Of a stretch of 64,000 nucleotides of DNA, positions 25,578 through 33,049 are shown in pieces; positions within the stretch are counted from its first letter, which is position 1; the number at the start of each line of letters is the position of its first letter. The notes below the pieces were generated by a model that worked only from the letters and a program-made list of their open reading frames with translations, had not been told where the DNA came from and did not search any database. Origin of the DNA: Thermoanaerobacterium xylanolyticum LX-11 (GTDB lineage Bacteria > Bacillota > Thermoanaerobacteria > Thermoanaerobacterales > Thermoanaerobacteraceae); the NCBI RefSeq assembly GCF_000189775.2, contig NC_015555.1:693001-757000 (forward strand), in the 5' to 3' direction. Made by a program: the position numbers and the translations under genes.

Positions 25578-25604
25578 TAATTTTTATGGTTTTGTTGCCG
25601 ATAT
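25578..25604 (+). promoter_or_regulatory. Sigma-D (motility) type promoter of motAB
   Basis: TAAT (25578-25581), 15-bp spacer, GCCGATAT (25597-25604). The Bacillus sigma-D consensus is TAAA-N15-GCCGATAT, so only one base differs. It is 33 bases before the motA start. Confidence 0.75.
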
Positions 25605-25636
25605 TATATATGTCAAAATTAACGAGGTGAATGTGT

Positions 25637-26455
25637 ATGGATTTTTCGACGTTATTGGGGATTTTGTTAGGGTTTGGCTCTCTCATCTTAGCATTTGTCA
25701 TGGAGGGTGGAAGTGTTGCATCTTTAATAGGTGTATCGGCAGCACTTATAGTTTTAGGTGGAACGATAGGTGCTACTATGACCTCTTTTTCGATGAAAGA
25801 TATGTTGAAGCTTCCGAAATTGATTGGGAAGGCTTTTAAAGAAGAAGGTAACAAATACGGTGACATAATCAAGTATTTTGTATATCTCGCTCAAAAAGCC
25901 AGAAGCGAAGGGCTTTTAAGCCTTGAACAGGAGTTGCAGTCAGATGAAATTAAAAACTACGATCCTATTTTAAAAGACTGTATTGAGCTTGTCATAGATG
26001 GTGCGGATATTGAGCTTATAAGGACTACTATGGAAAATAGGATATACATAGAAGATAAAGAGCTGAAAAGAGAAGCCAGCATCTTTGAGGCTGCTGGAGG
26101 ATACTCTCCAACAATGGGTATCATAGGTACGGTTATGGGACTTGTTCACGTCTTGGGAAATCTCAGTGAACCAGACAAGTTGGGGCCTTCAATAGCTGTT
26201 GCTTTTATAGCTACACTTTATGGTGTAAGTATGGCCAACCTTGTATGGCTGCCTATAGGCAATAAGCTTAAAAATAAAGCGCAGATCAAAAAGACGGAAA
26301 AGGAGATAATCTTAGAAGGCAGCCTTTCACTGCAAGCTGGTGAGAATCCTAAGATCGTGGAGAAGAAATTGCTGACATTTGTAGTTGAAAGGGAATCAGT
26401 TGCTAAAGCAAAAGAACAAAGTGTGAAAGGTGAAATTGCTGATGATAAGGCATGA
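25637..26455 (+). CDS. motA: Flagellar motor stator protein MotA
   Basis: Ion-channel stator subunit that turns ion flow into flagellar torque. The 272-residue product has four hydrophobic helices: two near the N-terminus ('LLGILLGFGSLILAFVMEGG' and 'VSAALIVLGGTIGATMTSFS') and two after the cytoplasmic loop ('GIIGTVMGLVHVLGNL' with the conserved Pro in YSPTMG, and 'SIAVAFIATLYGVSMANLVW'). RREASI-like text in the loop (KREASIFEAAGGYSP) is typical. ATG 25637 lies 7 bases after GAGGTG. motB overlaps by 14 bases. No other flagellar gene is in the window. Confidence 0.95.
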   Translation: MDFSTLLGILLGFGSLILAFVMEGGSVASLIGVSAALIVLGGTIGATMTSFSMKDMLKLPKLIGKAFKEEGNKYGDIIKYFVYLAQKARSEGLLSLEQELQSDEIKNYDPILKDCIELVIDGADIELIRTTMENRIYIEDKELKREASIFEAAGGYSPTMGIIGTVMGLVHVLGNLSEPDKLGPSIAVAFIATLYGVSMANLVWLPIGNKLKNKAQIKKTEKEIILEGSLSLQAGENPKIVEKKLLTFVVERESVAKAKEQSVKGEIADDKA

Positions 26456-27167
26456 GGAAGATGAAGGGAAAAAGGAAAACAGCGAAAGATGGTTGCTTAC
26501 TTATTCTGACATGATAACGCTGCTTATGATATTTTTTATAGTGCTTTATACAATAAGCACTGTTAATTCGCAGAAATTCCAGCAGATTGCTGCATCACTT
26601 GGTAAAACTTTTGATGGGACAAATTATGTCATAGGGCAACAAAGCGGAAACAGCATACTTGACAGCATTAAGACTACAGGTACAAATGGCACTAACGACA
26701 ATTCGATTGCATCACAGCTTGACAAGCTTATAAAGCAGTACAACCTTCAAAACATGGTGACTTACAAGGTGGACGAGAGAGGGTTTGTCATAAGTCTAAA
26801 TGACACATTGCTATTTGATACTGGTTCAGCAGATGTCAAACCTGACCAGAAAGAGACATTGATAAAAATAGGAAACATTTTAAAATCGATGCCCAATTAC
26901 ATCCGCGTTGAGGGGTATACAGATAATGTGCCCATAAACAATAATCAATTTCATTCAAACTGGGAGCTTTCTGTCATAAGAGCCACAAATGTGGTTGAAA
27001 TTTTGGTGAATGATGTAAAGATGGATCCGGCAAAAATTTCGGCTGTAGGGTATGGCGAGTATCGGCCAATAGTGCCAAACGATAGCGATAAAAATAGGCA
27101 GCTTAACAGGAGAGTTGACATAGTGATAATGAACATCGATTATAACAAATGGGAACCTGCTAAGTAA
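26442..27167 (+). CDS. motB: Flagellar motor stator protein MotB
   Basis: Stator partner of MotA that anchors to peptidoglycan. The 241-residue product has one N-terminal helix, 'ERWLLTYSDMITLLMIFFIV', in which the Asp of YSDM is the ion-binding residue. The OmpA-like domain (about 115-238) has 'VISLNDTLLFDTGSADVKPD', 'RVEGYTDNVPINNNQFHSNW' and ELSVIRATNVVEIL, then GYGEYRPIVPN. ATG 26442 inside the motA end is chosen; GTG 26430 is an in-frame alternative. Motor ion type (H+ or Na+) cannot be fixed by eye. Confidence 0.95.
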   Translation: MIRHEEDEGKKENSERWLLTYSDMITLLMIFFIVLYTISTVNSQKFQQIAASLGKTFDGTNYVIGQQSGNSILDSIKTTGTNGTNDNSIASQLDKLIKQYNLQNMVTYKVDERGFVISLNDTLLFDTGSADVKPDQKETLIKIGNILKSMPNYIRVEGYTDNVPINNNQFHSNWELSVIRATNVVEILVNDVKMDPAKISAVGYGEYRPIVPNDSDKNRQLNRRVDIVIMNIDYNKWEPAK

Positions 27168-27185
27168 AAAATAGATATTTCCAGG

Positions 27186-27214
27186 TTGACATATTATTTA
27201 CAATGTAATATAAT
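27186..27214 (+). promoter_or_regulatory. Consensus sigma-A promoter of rex
   Basis: TTGACA (27186-27191), exactly 17 bp, TATAAT (27209-27214): both hexamers perfect. It is 33 bases before the rex start. Confidence 0.9.
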
Positions 27215-27247
27215 TTCTTTATTAAGGATTTTGTCTGGGGTGATTTT

Positions 27248-27907
27248 ATGACTAAAAAAACAATAGTGCCGATGCCTGTGATAAGGAGATTGCCGAGATA
27301 CCATAGATATTTAGAAGAATTGTTGAAGAACGATGTAAAAAGGATTTCATCCAGAGAGTTAAGCGAAAGGATGGGCGTGACTGCCTCGCAGATAAGGCAG
27401 GATCTCAATAATTACGGTGGATTTGGACAGCAAGGGTATGGTTACAACGTAGAAGAGCTTTACAATACTCTGACAAAGATTTTAGGCTTAGATAAGACAT
27501 ACAGCACTATTATCATTGGTGCAGGTAATCTTGGACAGGCTATAGCTAACTACACAAATTTTGAGAGAACTGGGTTTAGCTTAAAAGGGATTTTTGATGT
27601 TAATCCAAGATTGTTTGGGCTTAAAATAAGAGATATAGAGATAATGGATGTTGAAACATTAGAGGACTTTTTGTCTAAAAATAAGATAGACATTGCTATA
27701 CTTTGCATACCAAAAGATAATTCTCAGATTATGGCTGATAGATTGGTGAAAGCAGGTATAAAAGCCATATGGAACTTTTCTCCTATAGATTTAAAGGTTC
27801 CCGATGACGTAATACTGGAAAATGTACATTTGAGTGATAGCTTATTGACATTATCGTATAGAATAAATGAAGAAAATCTGCTTAAAGCTAAAGTTGAGGA
27901 AAAATAA
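27248..27907 (+). CDS. rex: Redox-sensing transcriptional repressor Rex
   Basis: NADH/NAD+-responsive repressor of fermentation and energy genes. The 219-residue product has the N-terminal winged helix: 'VIRRLPRYHRYLEELLKNDV' then 'SSRELSERMGVTASQIRQDL' and NNYGGFGQQGYGYNV. A Rossmann domain follows with GAGNLGQ (91-97) and a domain-swapped C-terminal helix. Every landmark of the family is intact. No Rex operator is evident at its own promoter. Its stop codon is within the stem of the following terminator. In this organism group Rex controls alcohol and hydrogen metabolism (family knowledge). Confidence 0.97.
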   Translation: MTKKTIVPMPVIRRLPRYHRYLEELLKNDVKRISSRELSERMGVTASQIRQDLNNYGGFGQQGYGYNVEELYNTLTKILGLDKTYSTIIIGAGNLGQAIANYTNFERTGFSLKGIFDVNPRLFGLKIRDIEIMDVETLEDFLSKNKIDIAILCIPKDNSQIMADRLVKAGIKAIWNFSPIDLKVPDDVILENVHLSDSLLTLSYRINEENLLKAKVEEK

Positions 27908-27931
27908 ATGGTACAATCCATTTATTTTTTT
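27902..27931 (+). terminator. Terminator between rex and mntH
   Basis: AAATAAATGG / CCATTTATTT stem, TACAAT-type loop, then TTTTTTG. The rex stop codon is in the 5' arm. Only about 9 bases separate it from the mntH ribosome binding site, so no promoter fits between. Confidence 0.75.
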
Positions 27932-27950
27932 GTATTGCTTGGAGGCAAAC

Positions 27951-29219
27951 ATGAAAAGATTTATAAAAACCATTGGGGATTTTCTTAAGGAAGATAGAAG
28001 TGTCGTACCGTTCGTCAATTTTCTGAAATACGTCGGACCGGGGATATTGGTTACGGTAGGCTTTATAGATCCGGGAAACTGGGCTACAAATGTATCTGCA
28101 GGTTCAATATATGGGTATAAGCTGCTGTGGGTTATAACACTATCAACAATAATGCTCATCATATTGCAGCACAACGCGGCACATCTTGGAATTGTCACGG
28201 GTTACTGTTTGTCTGAAGCTACATCTATATTTATAGACAGCAGGCTTTCGAAGCTTATACTGCTGTCGGCTGTTGCTGCATCAGTATCTACATCTACAGC
28301 AGAACTATTAGGTACAGCTATAGCTCTAAAGATGCTTTTCAATATACCCGTAAAAATCGGGGCGGTTTTAGCGCTATTAGTCATATATTTGGTGCTTTAT
28401 ACAAATTCTTACAAGAGTTTAGAAAAGATCATAATCGGGTTTGTGTCACTTATAGGACTTTCATTTTTGTTTGAAGTATACATGGTGAAGATAGATTGGA
28501 AAGCAGCAGCTATAAGTTGGATAAACCCATCAATACCTCACAATTCCATGGTTGTAATCATGAGCGTTTTAGGTGCTGTCGTAATGCCACACAATCTGTT
28601 CCTCCATTCGGAAATCATTCAAAGCCGCCAATGGAACTTGCAGGATGAATCGGTTGTCAAAAAGCAGCTTAAATTTGAATTTCTTGATACATTGTTTTCG
28701 ATGATTATAGGTTGGGCCATAAATAGTGCTATGATACTTCTTTCGGCTGCGGCATTTTACACTAAAGGCATTGCTGTGGACATGTTAGAGCAAGCAGGAG
28801 AGCTTTTGAAGCCAATCGTTGGAGGGAAGGCATCTTTGGTATTTGCAATAGCACTTTTGTTCTCAGGTTTTTCGTCAACGGTAACATCTGGAATTGCAGG
28901 TGGTTCCATATACGCTGGAATATTTAAAGAACCTTACAACATAAAAGACAAACACACGCTTACAGGAATATTTATCTCGCTTTTTGCAGCGATTATTGTA
29001 ATATTTTTATTTAAAGACTCATTACAGTTTTTGATATTTTCTCAGATGATACTAAGCATACAATTGCCGATTACAGTGTTTACTCAAATTTATCTTACAT
29101 CATCGAAGAAGGTCATGGGCGATTATGCAAATAGCAAAGCCAGTAAAGCTGTTTTAATTATTTTAGCTATGATTATAACTGCCTTAAACGTAAAACTTTT
29201 AATCGACACATTGATTTGA
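27951..29219 (+). CDS. mntH: Nramp family divalent metal (Mn2+) transporter
   Basis: Proton-coupled uptake of manganese and related metals. The 422-residue product has 11 or so membrane helices. The metal site is intact: DPGN at 40-43 in helix 1 ('TVGFIDPGNWATNVSAGS') and MPH at 212-214 in helix 6 ('LGAVVMPHNLFLHSEIIQSR'). The methionine of the MPH motif favours Mn2+/Fe2+ over Ca2+ or Mg2+. GGAGG lies 7 bases before ATG 27951. It sits directly after the rex terminator with no visible promoter, so readthrough from rex may supply its mRNA. Confidence 0.92.
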   Translation: MKRFIKTIGDFLKEDRSVVPFVNFLKYVGPGILVTVGFIDPGNWATNVSAGSIYGYKLLWVITLSTIMLIILQHNAAHLGIVTGYCLSEATSIFIDSRLSKLILLSAVAASVSTSTAELLGTAIALKMLFNIPVKIGAVLALLVIYLVLYTNSYKSLEKIIIGFVSLIGLSFLFEVYMVKIDWKAAAISWINPSIPHNSMVVIMSVLGAVVMPHNLFLHSEIIQSRQWNLQDESVVKKQLKFEFLDTLFSMIIGWAINSAMILLSAAAFYTKGIAVDMLEQAGELLKPIVGGKASLVFAIALLFSGFSSTVTSGIAGGSIYAGIFKEPYNIKDKHTLTGIFISLFAAIIVIFLFKDSLQFLIFSQMILSIQLPITVFTQIYLTSSKKVMGDYANSKASKAVLIILAMIITALNVKLLIDTLI

Positions 29220-29278
29220 TGGTATCTTGCATTAGACATTGGTAAAACTAAGCATAAAAAAGAAAAATTAAATTTTTA

Positions 29279-29306
29279 TTGCAAAATACGATGGATGCCG
29301 TATAAT
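29279..29306 (+). promoter_or_regulatory. Promoter of the P-loop/Asp23 fusion gene
   Basis: TTGCAA (29279-29284), 16-bp spacer, TATAAT (29301-29306), 40 bases before the TTG start. Confidence 0.65.
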
Positions 29307-29346
29307 ATAACCTATAGTCATCATTTTTAATCATGGAGGGTATCAA

Positions 29347-30195
29347 TTGAAGGTATATTCTTTTGTTGGAGCCAGTGGAAGCGGCAAAAGTCATCATGCG
29401 TCGTTTGTTGCAGGGAAATACGGTATAAAGTACATCATAGATGACGGACTTTTAATATGTGAAAACAGGATCATATCAGGGGTTTCTGCCAAAAGAGAAA
29501 AGACAAAATTGTCAGCTATAAGAAGAGCCATTTTTACAGATGATGAGCACGCCAGAGAGGTTAAAAAATCAATTGAAGAAATAAATCCAGATAAAATATT
29601 GATAATAGGAACGTCTGACAAAATGGTGGATAAAATCGCTGAAAGGCTTAATCTACCGCCTGTTGCTGAGCGAATATATATAGAAGACATCTTATCCTCT
29701 GAGGAGATAGAGCTTGCAAGAAAGAAAAGGTATGAGGAAGGGATGCATGTAATACCTGTACCGACATTTGAAGTTAAAAAGCATTTTTCAGGATATTTTA
29801 TAGATCCATTGAGGATATTTAGACGAAAAGAGATAGACTTTGAGAAGACGGTAGTGAGGCCATACTACAGCTATCTTGGCAAATACACAATCTCTGAAAA
29901 TGTAATAAATTCTATTGTATTGAATGAGGCGAAGAAATTTGAAGGCATCTATAAAATAAATAAAGTCATAACAGAGAACTACACAGAAGGAATAATAATA
30001 AAAATAGACATTGTAATGGTGCATGGTACGCCTATAAATAGCGTTTTAAGAGGAGCTATAAAAAAGATAAAAAGTGTTGTAGAGTACATGACATCTTTAA
30101 ATGTGCTTGACATAAAGATTCACGTTAAATCACTTTATATAAAAGGAAATGACAAGATACTTAAAACCCGAGAAATACTTGATAAAGGCAAATAA
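29347..30195 (+). CDS. P-loop NTPase fused to an Asp23/Gls24-like domain
   Basis: Function unknown. The 282-residue product joins two parts. The N-terminus is a P-loop nucleotide-binding domain with GASGSGKS at 8-15 and a following DDGLLI, resembling small-molecule or nucleoside kinases. The C-terminal ~110 residues look like an Asp23/Gls24 (DUF322) domain: GKYTISENVINSIVLNEAKK-like opening, then IKIDIVMVHGTPINSVLRG and 'VVEYMTSLNVLDIKIHVKSL'. Asp23 proteins are linked to envelope stress and membrane anchoring in Firmicutes. TTG 29347 follows TGGAGGG. It is transcribed alone, with its own promoter and terminator. Confidence 0.7.
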   Translation: MKVYSFVGASGSGKSHHASFVAGKYGIKYIIDDGLLICENRIISGVSAKREKTKLSAIRRAIFTDDEHAREVKKSIEEINPDKILIIGTSDKMVDKIAERLNLPPVAERIYIEDILSSEEIELARKKRYEEGMHVIPVPTFEVKKHFSGYFIDPLRIFRRKEIDFEKTVVRPYYSYLGKYTISENVINSIVLNEAKKFEGIYKINKVITENYTEGIIIKIDIVMVHGTPINSVLRGAIKKIKSVVEYMTSLNVLDIKIHVKSLYIKGNDKILKTREILDKGK

Positions 30196-30208
30196 GCCTT
30201 TTTTTTAT
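30184..30208 (+). terminator. Rho-independent terminator of the P-loop/Asp23 gene
   Basis: AAAGGC / GCCTTT stem with a 6-base loop and a run of eight T. Overlaps the stop codon. Confidence 0.8.
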
Positions 30209-30276
30209 CCTCAAAAAATTATATAATAATTGTAGAGGTTAGTAAATATTATGTAGTAAGGCAGTGAAAAACCTAT

Positions 30277-31191
30277 ATGTGGGTGATGAGGAGAATGAGA
30301 TATTTAGTTGAGCAGTCCGGTTCTAAGGTTATAGTGCATGGAATTAAGGATTTTAACCTTAAAGAGACATTAGAATGTGGACAATGTTTCAGATGGAATG
30401 AAGAAGATGATGGAAGTTATACGGGGGTCGCATTTGACAGAGTAATAAATGTAAAATTAGATGGAGATATATTGACGATTGATAATACCACTTTGGCAGA
30501 TTTTAATGATATATGGTATGATTACTTTGACTTGGGCAGAGACTACGGCAAGATAAAAGAGACACTTTCGCAAGACGAGATTTTAAAAGCAGCCATAAAG
30601 TACGGCGAAGGCATAAGGATTTTGCGGCAAGACACGTGGGAGACGCTTATATCATTTATCATATCTCAGAACAATCGGATTCCACAGATAAAAAAAGTCA
30701 TAGAGAATTTAAGCAGGTTATTGGGACACCCTATCGTTTATAAGGATAAGACGTATTACACTTTTCCGAAAGTTCAGGATTTCATAATGGCAGATATAGA
30801 AGTATTAGAGAAAAGCAAATGTGGATTCAGATCGAAGTATATAATCGATGCAGCGTTAAAAGTATTTAATGACGAAGTAAATCTTTTTGAGTTGCAGCTT
30901 TACGATACTTACGATGTACGTAATATACTTATGAGCATAAGAGGTGTAGGGCCGAAGGTTGCAGACTGTGTCATGCTTTATTCTATCGGAAGATATGAGG
31001 CATTTCCGACAGATGTTTGGATAAAGCGAGTTGTAGAATTTTTATACCTAAAAAGGAAGACAAATAATTCTGATGTGCAGAATTTTGCAAAAGAGAAGTT
31101 TGGCGATTTATCTGGATTTGCGCAGCAGTACCTTTTTAACTATGCAAAAGATCATGTATCAAAAGACGTGTTTAAAGAAAGGAAAAATTAG
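30277..31191 (+). CDS. 8-oxoguanine DNA glycosylase (Ogg1-like, HhH-GPD)
   Basis: Base-excision repair enzyme that removes 8-oxoguanine and nicks the strand. The 304-residue product has the Ogg N-domain 'NLKETLECGQCFRWNEEDDG', then 'WETLISFIISQNNRIPQIKK', the helix-hairpin-helix 'SIRGVGPKVADCVMLYS' with catalytic Lys227, and FPTDVW with Asp246. The layout is that of eukaryote-type OGG1, which occurs in many clostridia. The start is uncertain: ATG 30277, 30286 and 30295 are all in frame and none has a clear ribosome binding site at ideal distance. Its stop codon directly abuts the next ATG. Confidence 0.9.
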   Translation: MWVMRRMRYLVEQSGSKVIVHGIKDFNLKETLECGQCFRWNEEDDGSYTGVAFDRVINVKLDGDILTIDNTTLADFNDIWYDYFDLGRDYGKIKETLSQDEILKAAIKYGEGIRILRQDTWETLISFIISQNNRIPQIKKVIENLSRLLGHPIVYKDKTYYTFPKVQDFIMADIEVLEKSKCGFRSKYIIDAALKVFNDEVNLFELQLYDTYDVRNILMSIRGVGPKVADCVMLYSIGRYEAFPTDVWIKRVVEFLYLKRKTNNSDVQNFAKEKFGDLSGFAQQYLFNYAKDHVSKDVFKERKN

Positions 31192-31878
31192 ATGATCGGG
31201 ACTTTTGTCAATGCAGCATCTATTGTCGTGGGTAGTTTTGTTGGCACTTTATTTAAAATTGGAATTCCGGATAGAATAAAGTCAACAGTTATGCAAGCCA
31301 TATCTTTAAGCGTTTTGATAATAGGATTTGACAGTGCATTGAAGTACAAAAATTTGTTACTGGTGATAATAAGTTTGACGATAGGCGGCATTGTAGGTGA
31401 ACTACTGGAAATAGAGAAAAAGCTTAACCAATTTGGCGACTTTTTAGAGAGAAAATTATCGAGAAACGGTGAAAATAAGATAAGCGATGGCTTTGTGACA
31501 GCAAGTCTTATATACTGTATTGGAGCGATGGCGATTGTAGGTGCATTAAAAGACGGTCTACAAGGTGATCACAGTATACTGTTTGCAAAATCCATGTTAG
31601 ATGGTATATCATCTATAATATTTGCATCTACATTAGGCATAGGCGTAATGATATCATCCATAAGTGTCCTTTTATATCAAGGTTCTATAACTTTGTGTGC
31701 ATCGCTTCTTAAAGATTTGTTGACAACTAACGTTATTGCGGACATGTCTGCCATTGGTGGTGTTTTGATAATAGGTATATCATTAAATATGCTGAATTTG
31801 ACGAAGATAAAGATTGGGAACTTGCTTCCGTCAATATTTATACCTATTGTATACGAAATAATACTAAAAGCATTTTAA
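31192..31878 (+). CDS. DUF554 family membrane protein
   Basis: Integral membrane protein of unknown role; 228 residues with about six or seven hydrophobic helices. The opening 'MIGTFVNAASIVVGSFVGTL', the middle 'IYCIGAMAIVGALKDGLQGD' and the 'KSMLDGISSIIFASTLGIGV' segment are the family signatures of DUF554 (YqgA/YdfK). Some members have been suggested to be transporters, but nothing here shows a substrate. It starts on the base after the glycosylase stop, so the two are co-translated. Confidence 0.88.
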   Translation: MIGTFVNAASIVVGSFVGTLFKIGIPDRIKSTVMQAISLSVLIIGFDSALKYKNLLLVIISLTIGGIVGELLEIEKKLNQFGDFLERKLSRNGENKISDGFVTASLIYCIGAMAIVGALKDGLQGDHSILFAKSMLDGISSIIFASTLGIGVMISSISVLLYQGSITLCASLLKDLLTTNVIADMSAIGGVLIIGISLNMLNLTKIKIGNLLPSIFIPIVYEIILKAF

Positions 31879-31916
31879 ATGATGAAGGAGGTGCTCTTTA
31901 AAGAGGGCTATTGAGT

Positions 31917-32333
31917 ATGAAAGAAATAAGAAGCATAGATGTTGCAAGAGTAGCCATAAGGATGGCGATGTCAAGGAGAGAGGATGAAGCTGCATTAAAG
32001 GGAAAGTATGGGAAAGAGGGTATCAAGGTAGCGGCTGTAGATTATGGCGGCGAATACATTAATTCAATTTCAAAGATAATAGAAAGGGCAGTTGTAGCGG
32101 CAAAAAGAGAAGGTGTGGTGGAGGACAACCATGTAGGTGAAGGTGCTGTTGCAGGTGCAACGCATGAGGCAATAATGCAGCTAAAAGATAAAGCTATGGG
32201 ACTTAATATAGGTGGCAAGATCGGAATTGCATTTTACGGCGAACACCTTTGTGTCTGTGCGTTTTTCGCTGTTGGAATGTTAAACTTAAATGAAGTTGCC
32301 ATTGGATTAGGGCATAGGTCTCTTAAGTATTGA
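31917..32333 (+). CDS. HutP-like RNA-binding antiterminator family protein
   Basis: HutP in Bacillus binds RNA with L-histidine and Mg2+ to allow read-through of the hut operon. The 138-residue product fits the HutP fold in length and in 'DVARVAIRMAMSRREDEAAL' and 'GKIGIAFYGEHLCVCAFFAV', ending GLGHRSL. No histidine-degradation genes are near, so the target is unknown; many clostridia carry such orphan HutP proteins. ATG 31917 is used with GAGGG about 9 bases upstream; an in-frame stop at 31899 excludes a longer start. A stronger AAGGAGGTG (31885) lies too far upstream and may belong to an 11-codon mini-ORF (31879-31914). Confidence 0.8.
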   Translation: MKEIRSIDVARVAIRMAMSRREDEAALKGKYGKEGIKVAAVDYGGEYINSISKIIERAVVAAKREGVVEDNHVGEGAVAGATHEAIMQLKDKAMGLNIGGKIGIAFYGEHLCVCAFFAVGMLNLNEVAIGLGHRSLKY

Positions 32334-32360
32334 AAATTGTAAATATCCATGTTTGTGATA

Positions 32361-32406
32361 TGCTCCCCTTAAAATAGACAGTTTTAATTTAAGGGGGCAT
32401 TTTTTA
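32361..32406 (+). terminator. Rho-independent terminator after the HutP-like gene
   Basis: TGCTCCCCTTAAA / TTTAAGGGGGCA stem (one mismatch) followed by TTTTTTT. A strong boundary separating the housekeeping block from the accessory locus. Confidence 0.92.
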
Positions 32407-32499
32407 TACTTATAAATGGCATGAAGCTGCTACATTTGTCTGCACAATTTTGATCTAAAGTTTATCAATTTTATAATGCAATAAATATAAAAAAATATA

Positions 32500-32537
32500 T
32501 TGCATTTAATTTTTGATATTGATATAATAAAATCAAT
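32500..32537 (+). promoter_or_regulatory. Promoter of the peptide/radical-SAM locus with overlapping palindrome
   Basis: TTGCAT (32500-32505), 17-bp spacer, TATAAT (32523-32528). An inverted repeat ATTGAT-N8-ATCAAT (32518-32537) covers the -10 box, a position suited to a repressor or to the HTH-TPR regulator of this locus. Confidence 0.65.
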
Positions 32538-32572
32538 AATATAAAAAATTTGGTTTAAGGGGGAAAATTTAA

Positions 32573-32707
32573 ATGAATAAAAAAATAAAGATACTAATTT
32601 TATTTACATTAATGTTTGCGGTTTTGACGCTTGTAATTAACGTAATTCCACTTGAAGACCCACCTGCTTTAACTTTGAATAGTTCGAGTGTTTGTAATGT
32701 CGTTTAA
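32573..32707 (+). CDS. Small exported peptide, 44 residues; candidate RiPP precursor or signal propeptide
   Basis: ATG 32573 lies 8 bases after TAAGGGGGA. The product begins MNKKIKILILFTLMFAVLTL, a charged start and a hydrophobic core like an export signal or membrane anchor, and ends IPLEDPPALTLNSSSVCNVV. The 19-residue tail after the core is rich in Pro, Ser and small residues and has a single Cys four from the end. I do not recognise a family. It is first in the locus with a clear promoter, upstream of a radical SAM gene, an RRE protein, an exporter and an HTH-TPR regulator; a precursor or pheromone role is inferred from that. Confidence 0.6.
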   Translation: MNKKIKILILFTLMFAVLTLVINVIPLEDPPALTLNSSSVCNVV

Positions 32708-32841
32708 TATGATAATGGTTTAACAATTTGGCAATACTATTATAGTTGCAGTACTAACATAGTTCATTTGATTTTCGGGTTATATTCTAAATTTAATTAA
32801 TTTTTGAAATAATATTTACCATTAATGGTATATTTATATAA

Positions 32842-32853
32842 AATCGCGCGATT
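32842..32853. repeat. 12-bp palindrome before the second peptide ORF
   Basis: AATCGCGCGATT, a perfect palindrome that is unusually GC-rich for this region. It lies 26 bases before the ATG at 32879. A second palindrome, TACCATTAATGGTA, is at 32817-32830. Either may be an operator. Confidence 0.4.
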
Positions 32854-32878
32854 AAACCCAATGGAAGGAGGAAATTTT

Positions 32879-32935
32879 ATGAAAAAATCACTTATTATTA
32901 GGCAAATGGTTGTTGGCTGTGACAATGTCCATTAA
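32879..32935 (+). CDS. Very short peptide ORF, 18 residues
   Basis: ATG 32879 is 7 bases after the near-perfect GGAAGGAGG. The product is MKKSLIIRQMVVGCDNVH. The strong ribosome binding site is the main reason to believe it. Its tail (C-D-N-V) resembles the C-N-V-V tail of the 44-residue peptide upstream, so the two may be related signals or precursors; the match is short and may be chance. It could also be the start of a longer peptide truncated by the hairpin inserted right after its stop codon. Confidence 0.5.
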   Translation: MKKSLIIRQMVVGCDNVH

Positions 32936-33005
32936 AATTTTTTATATATATAACAAGCCTCAAACAATATCTGTAATTGAGGCTTGTTATATATATAAAA
33001 AATTT
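32935..33005. repeat. Perfect 29-bp inverted repeat
   Basis: The arms 32935-32963 and 32977-33005 are exact complements around a 13-base loop. The core is AACAAGCCTCAA / TTGAGGCTTGTT, extended by AT-rich arms. It starts at the last base of the 18-codon ORF and ends 44 bases before the radical SAM gene. It lacks the T run of a standard terminator after the GC-rich core, so an RNA processing site, a weak terminator or a small mobile remnant are all possible. Confidence 0.8.
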
Positions 33006-33049
33006 AAACAGTTTAACAGATTATAATTATTTTAGATAGAGCTGTTTTA

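Noticed and set aside
31879-31914. Mini-ORF MMKEVLFKEGY before the HutP-like gene
   Set aside because: It has no ribosome binding site of its own; the AAGGAGGTG is inside it. Probably chance, though it might affect coupling.
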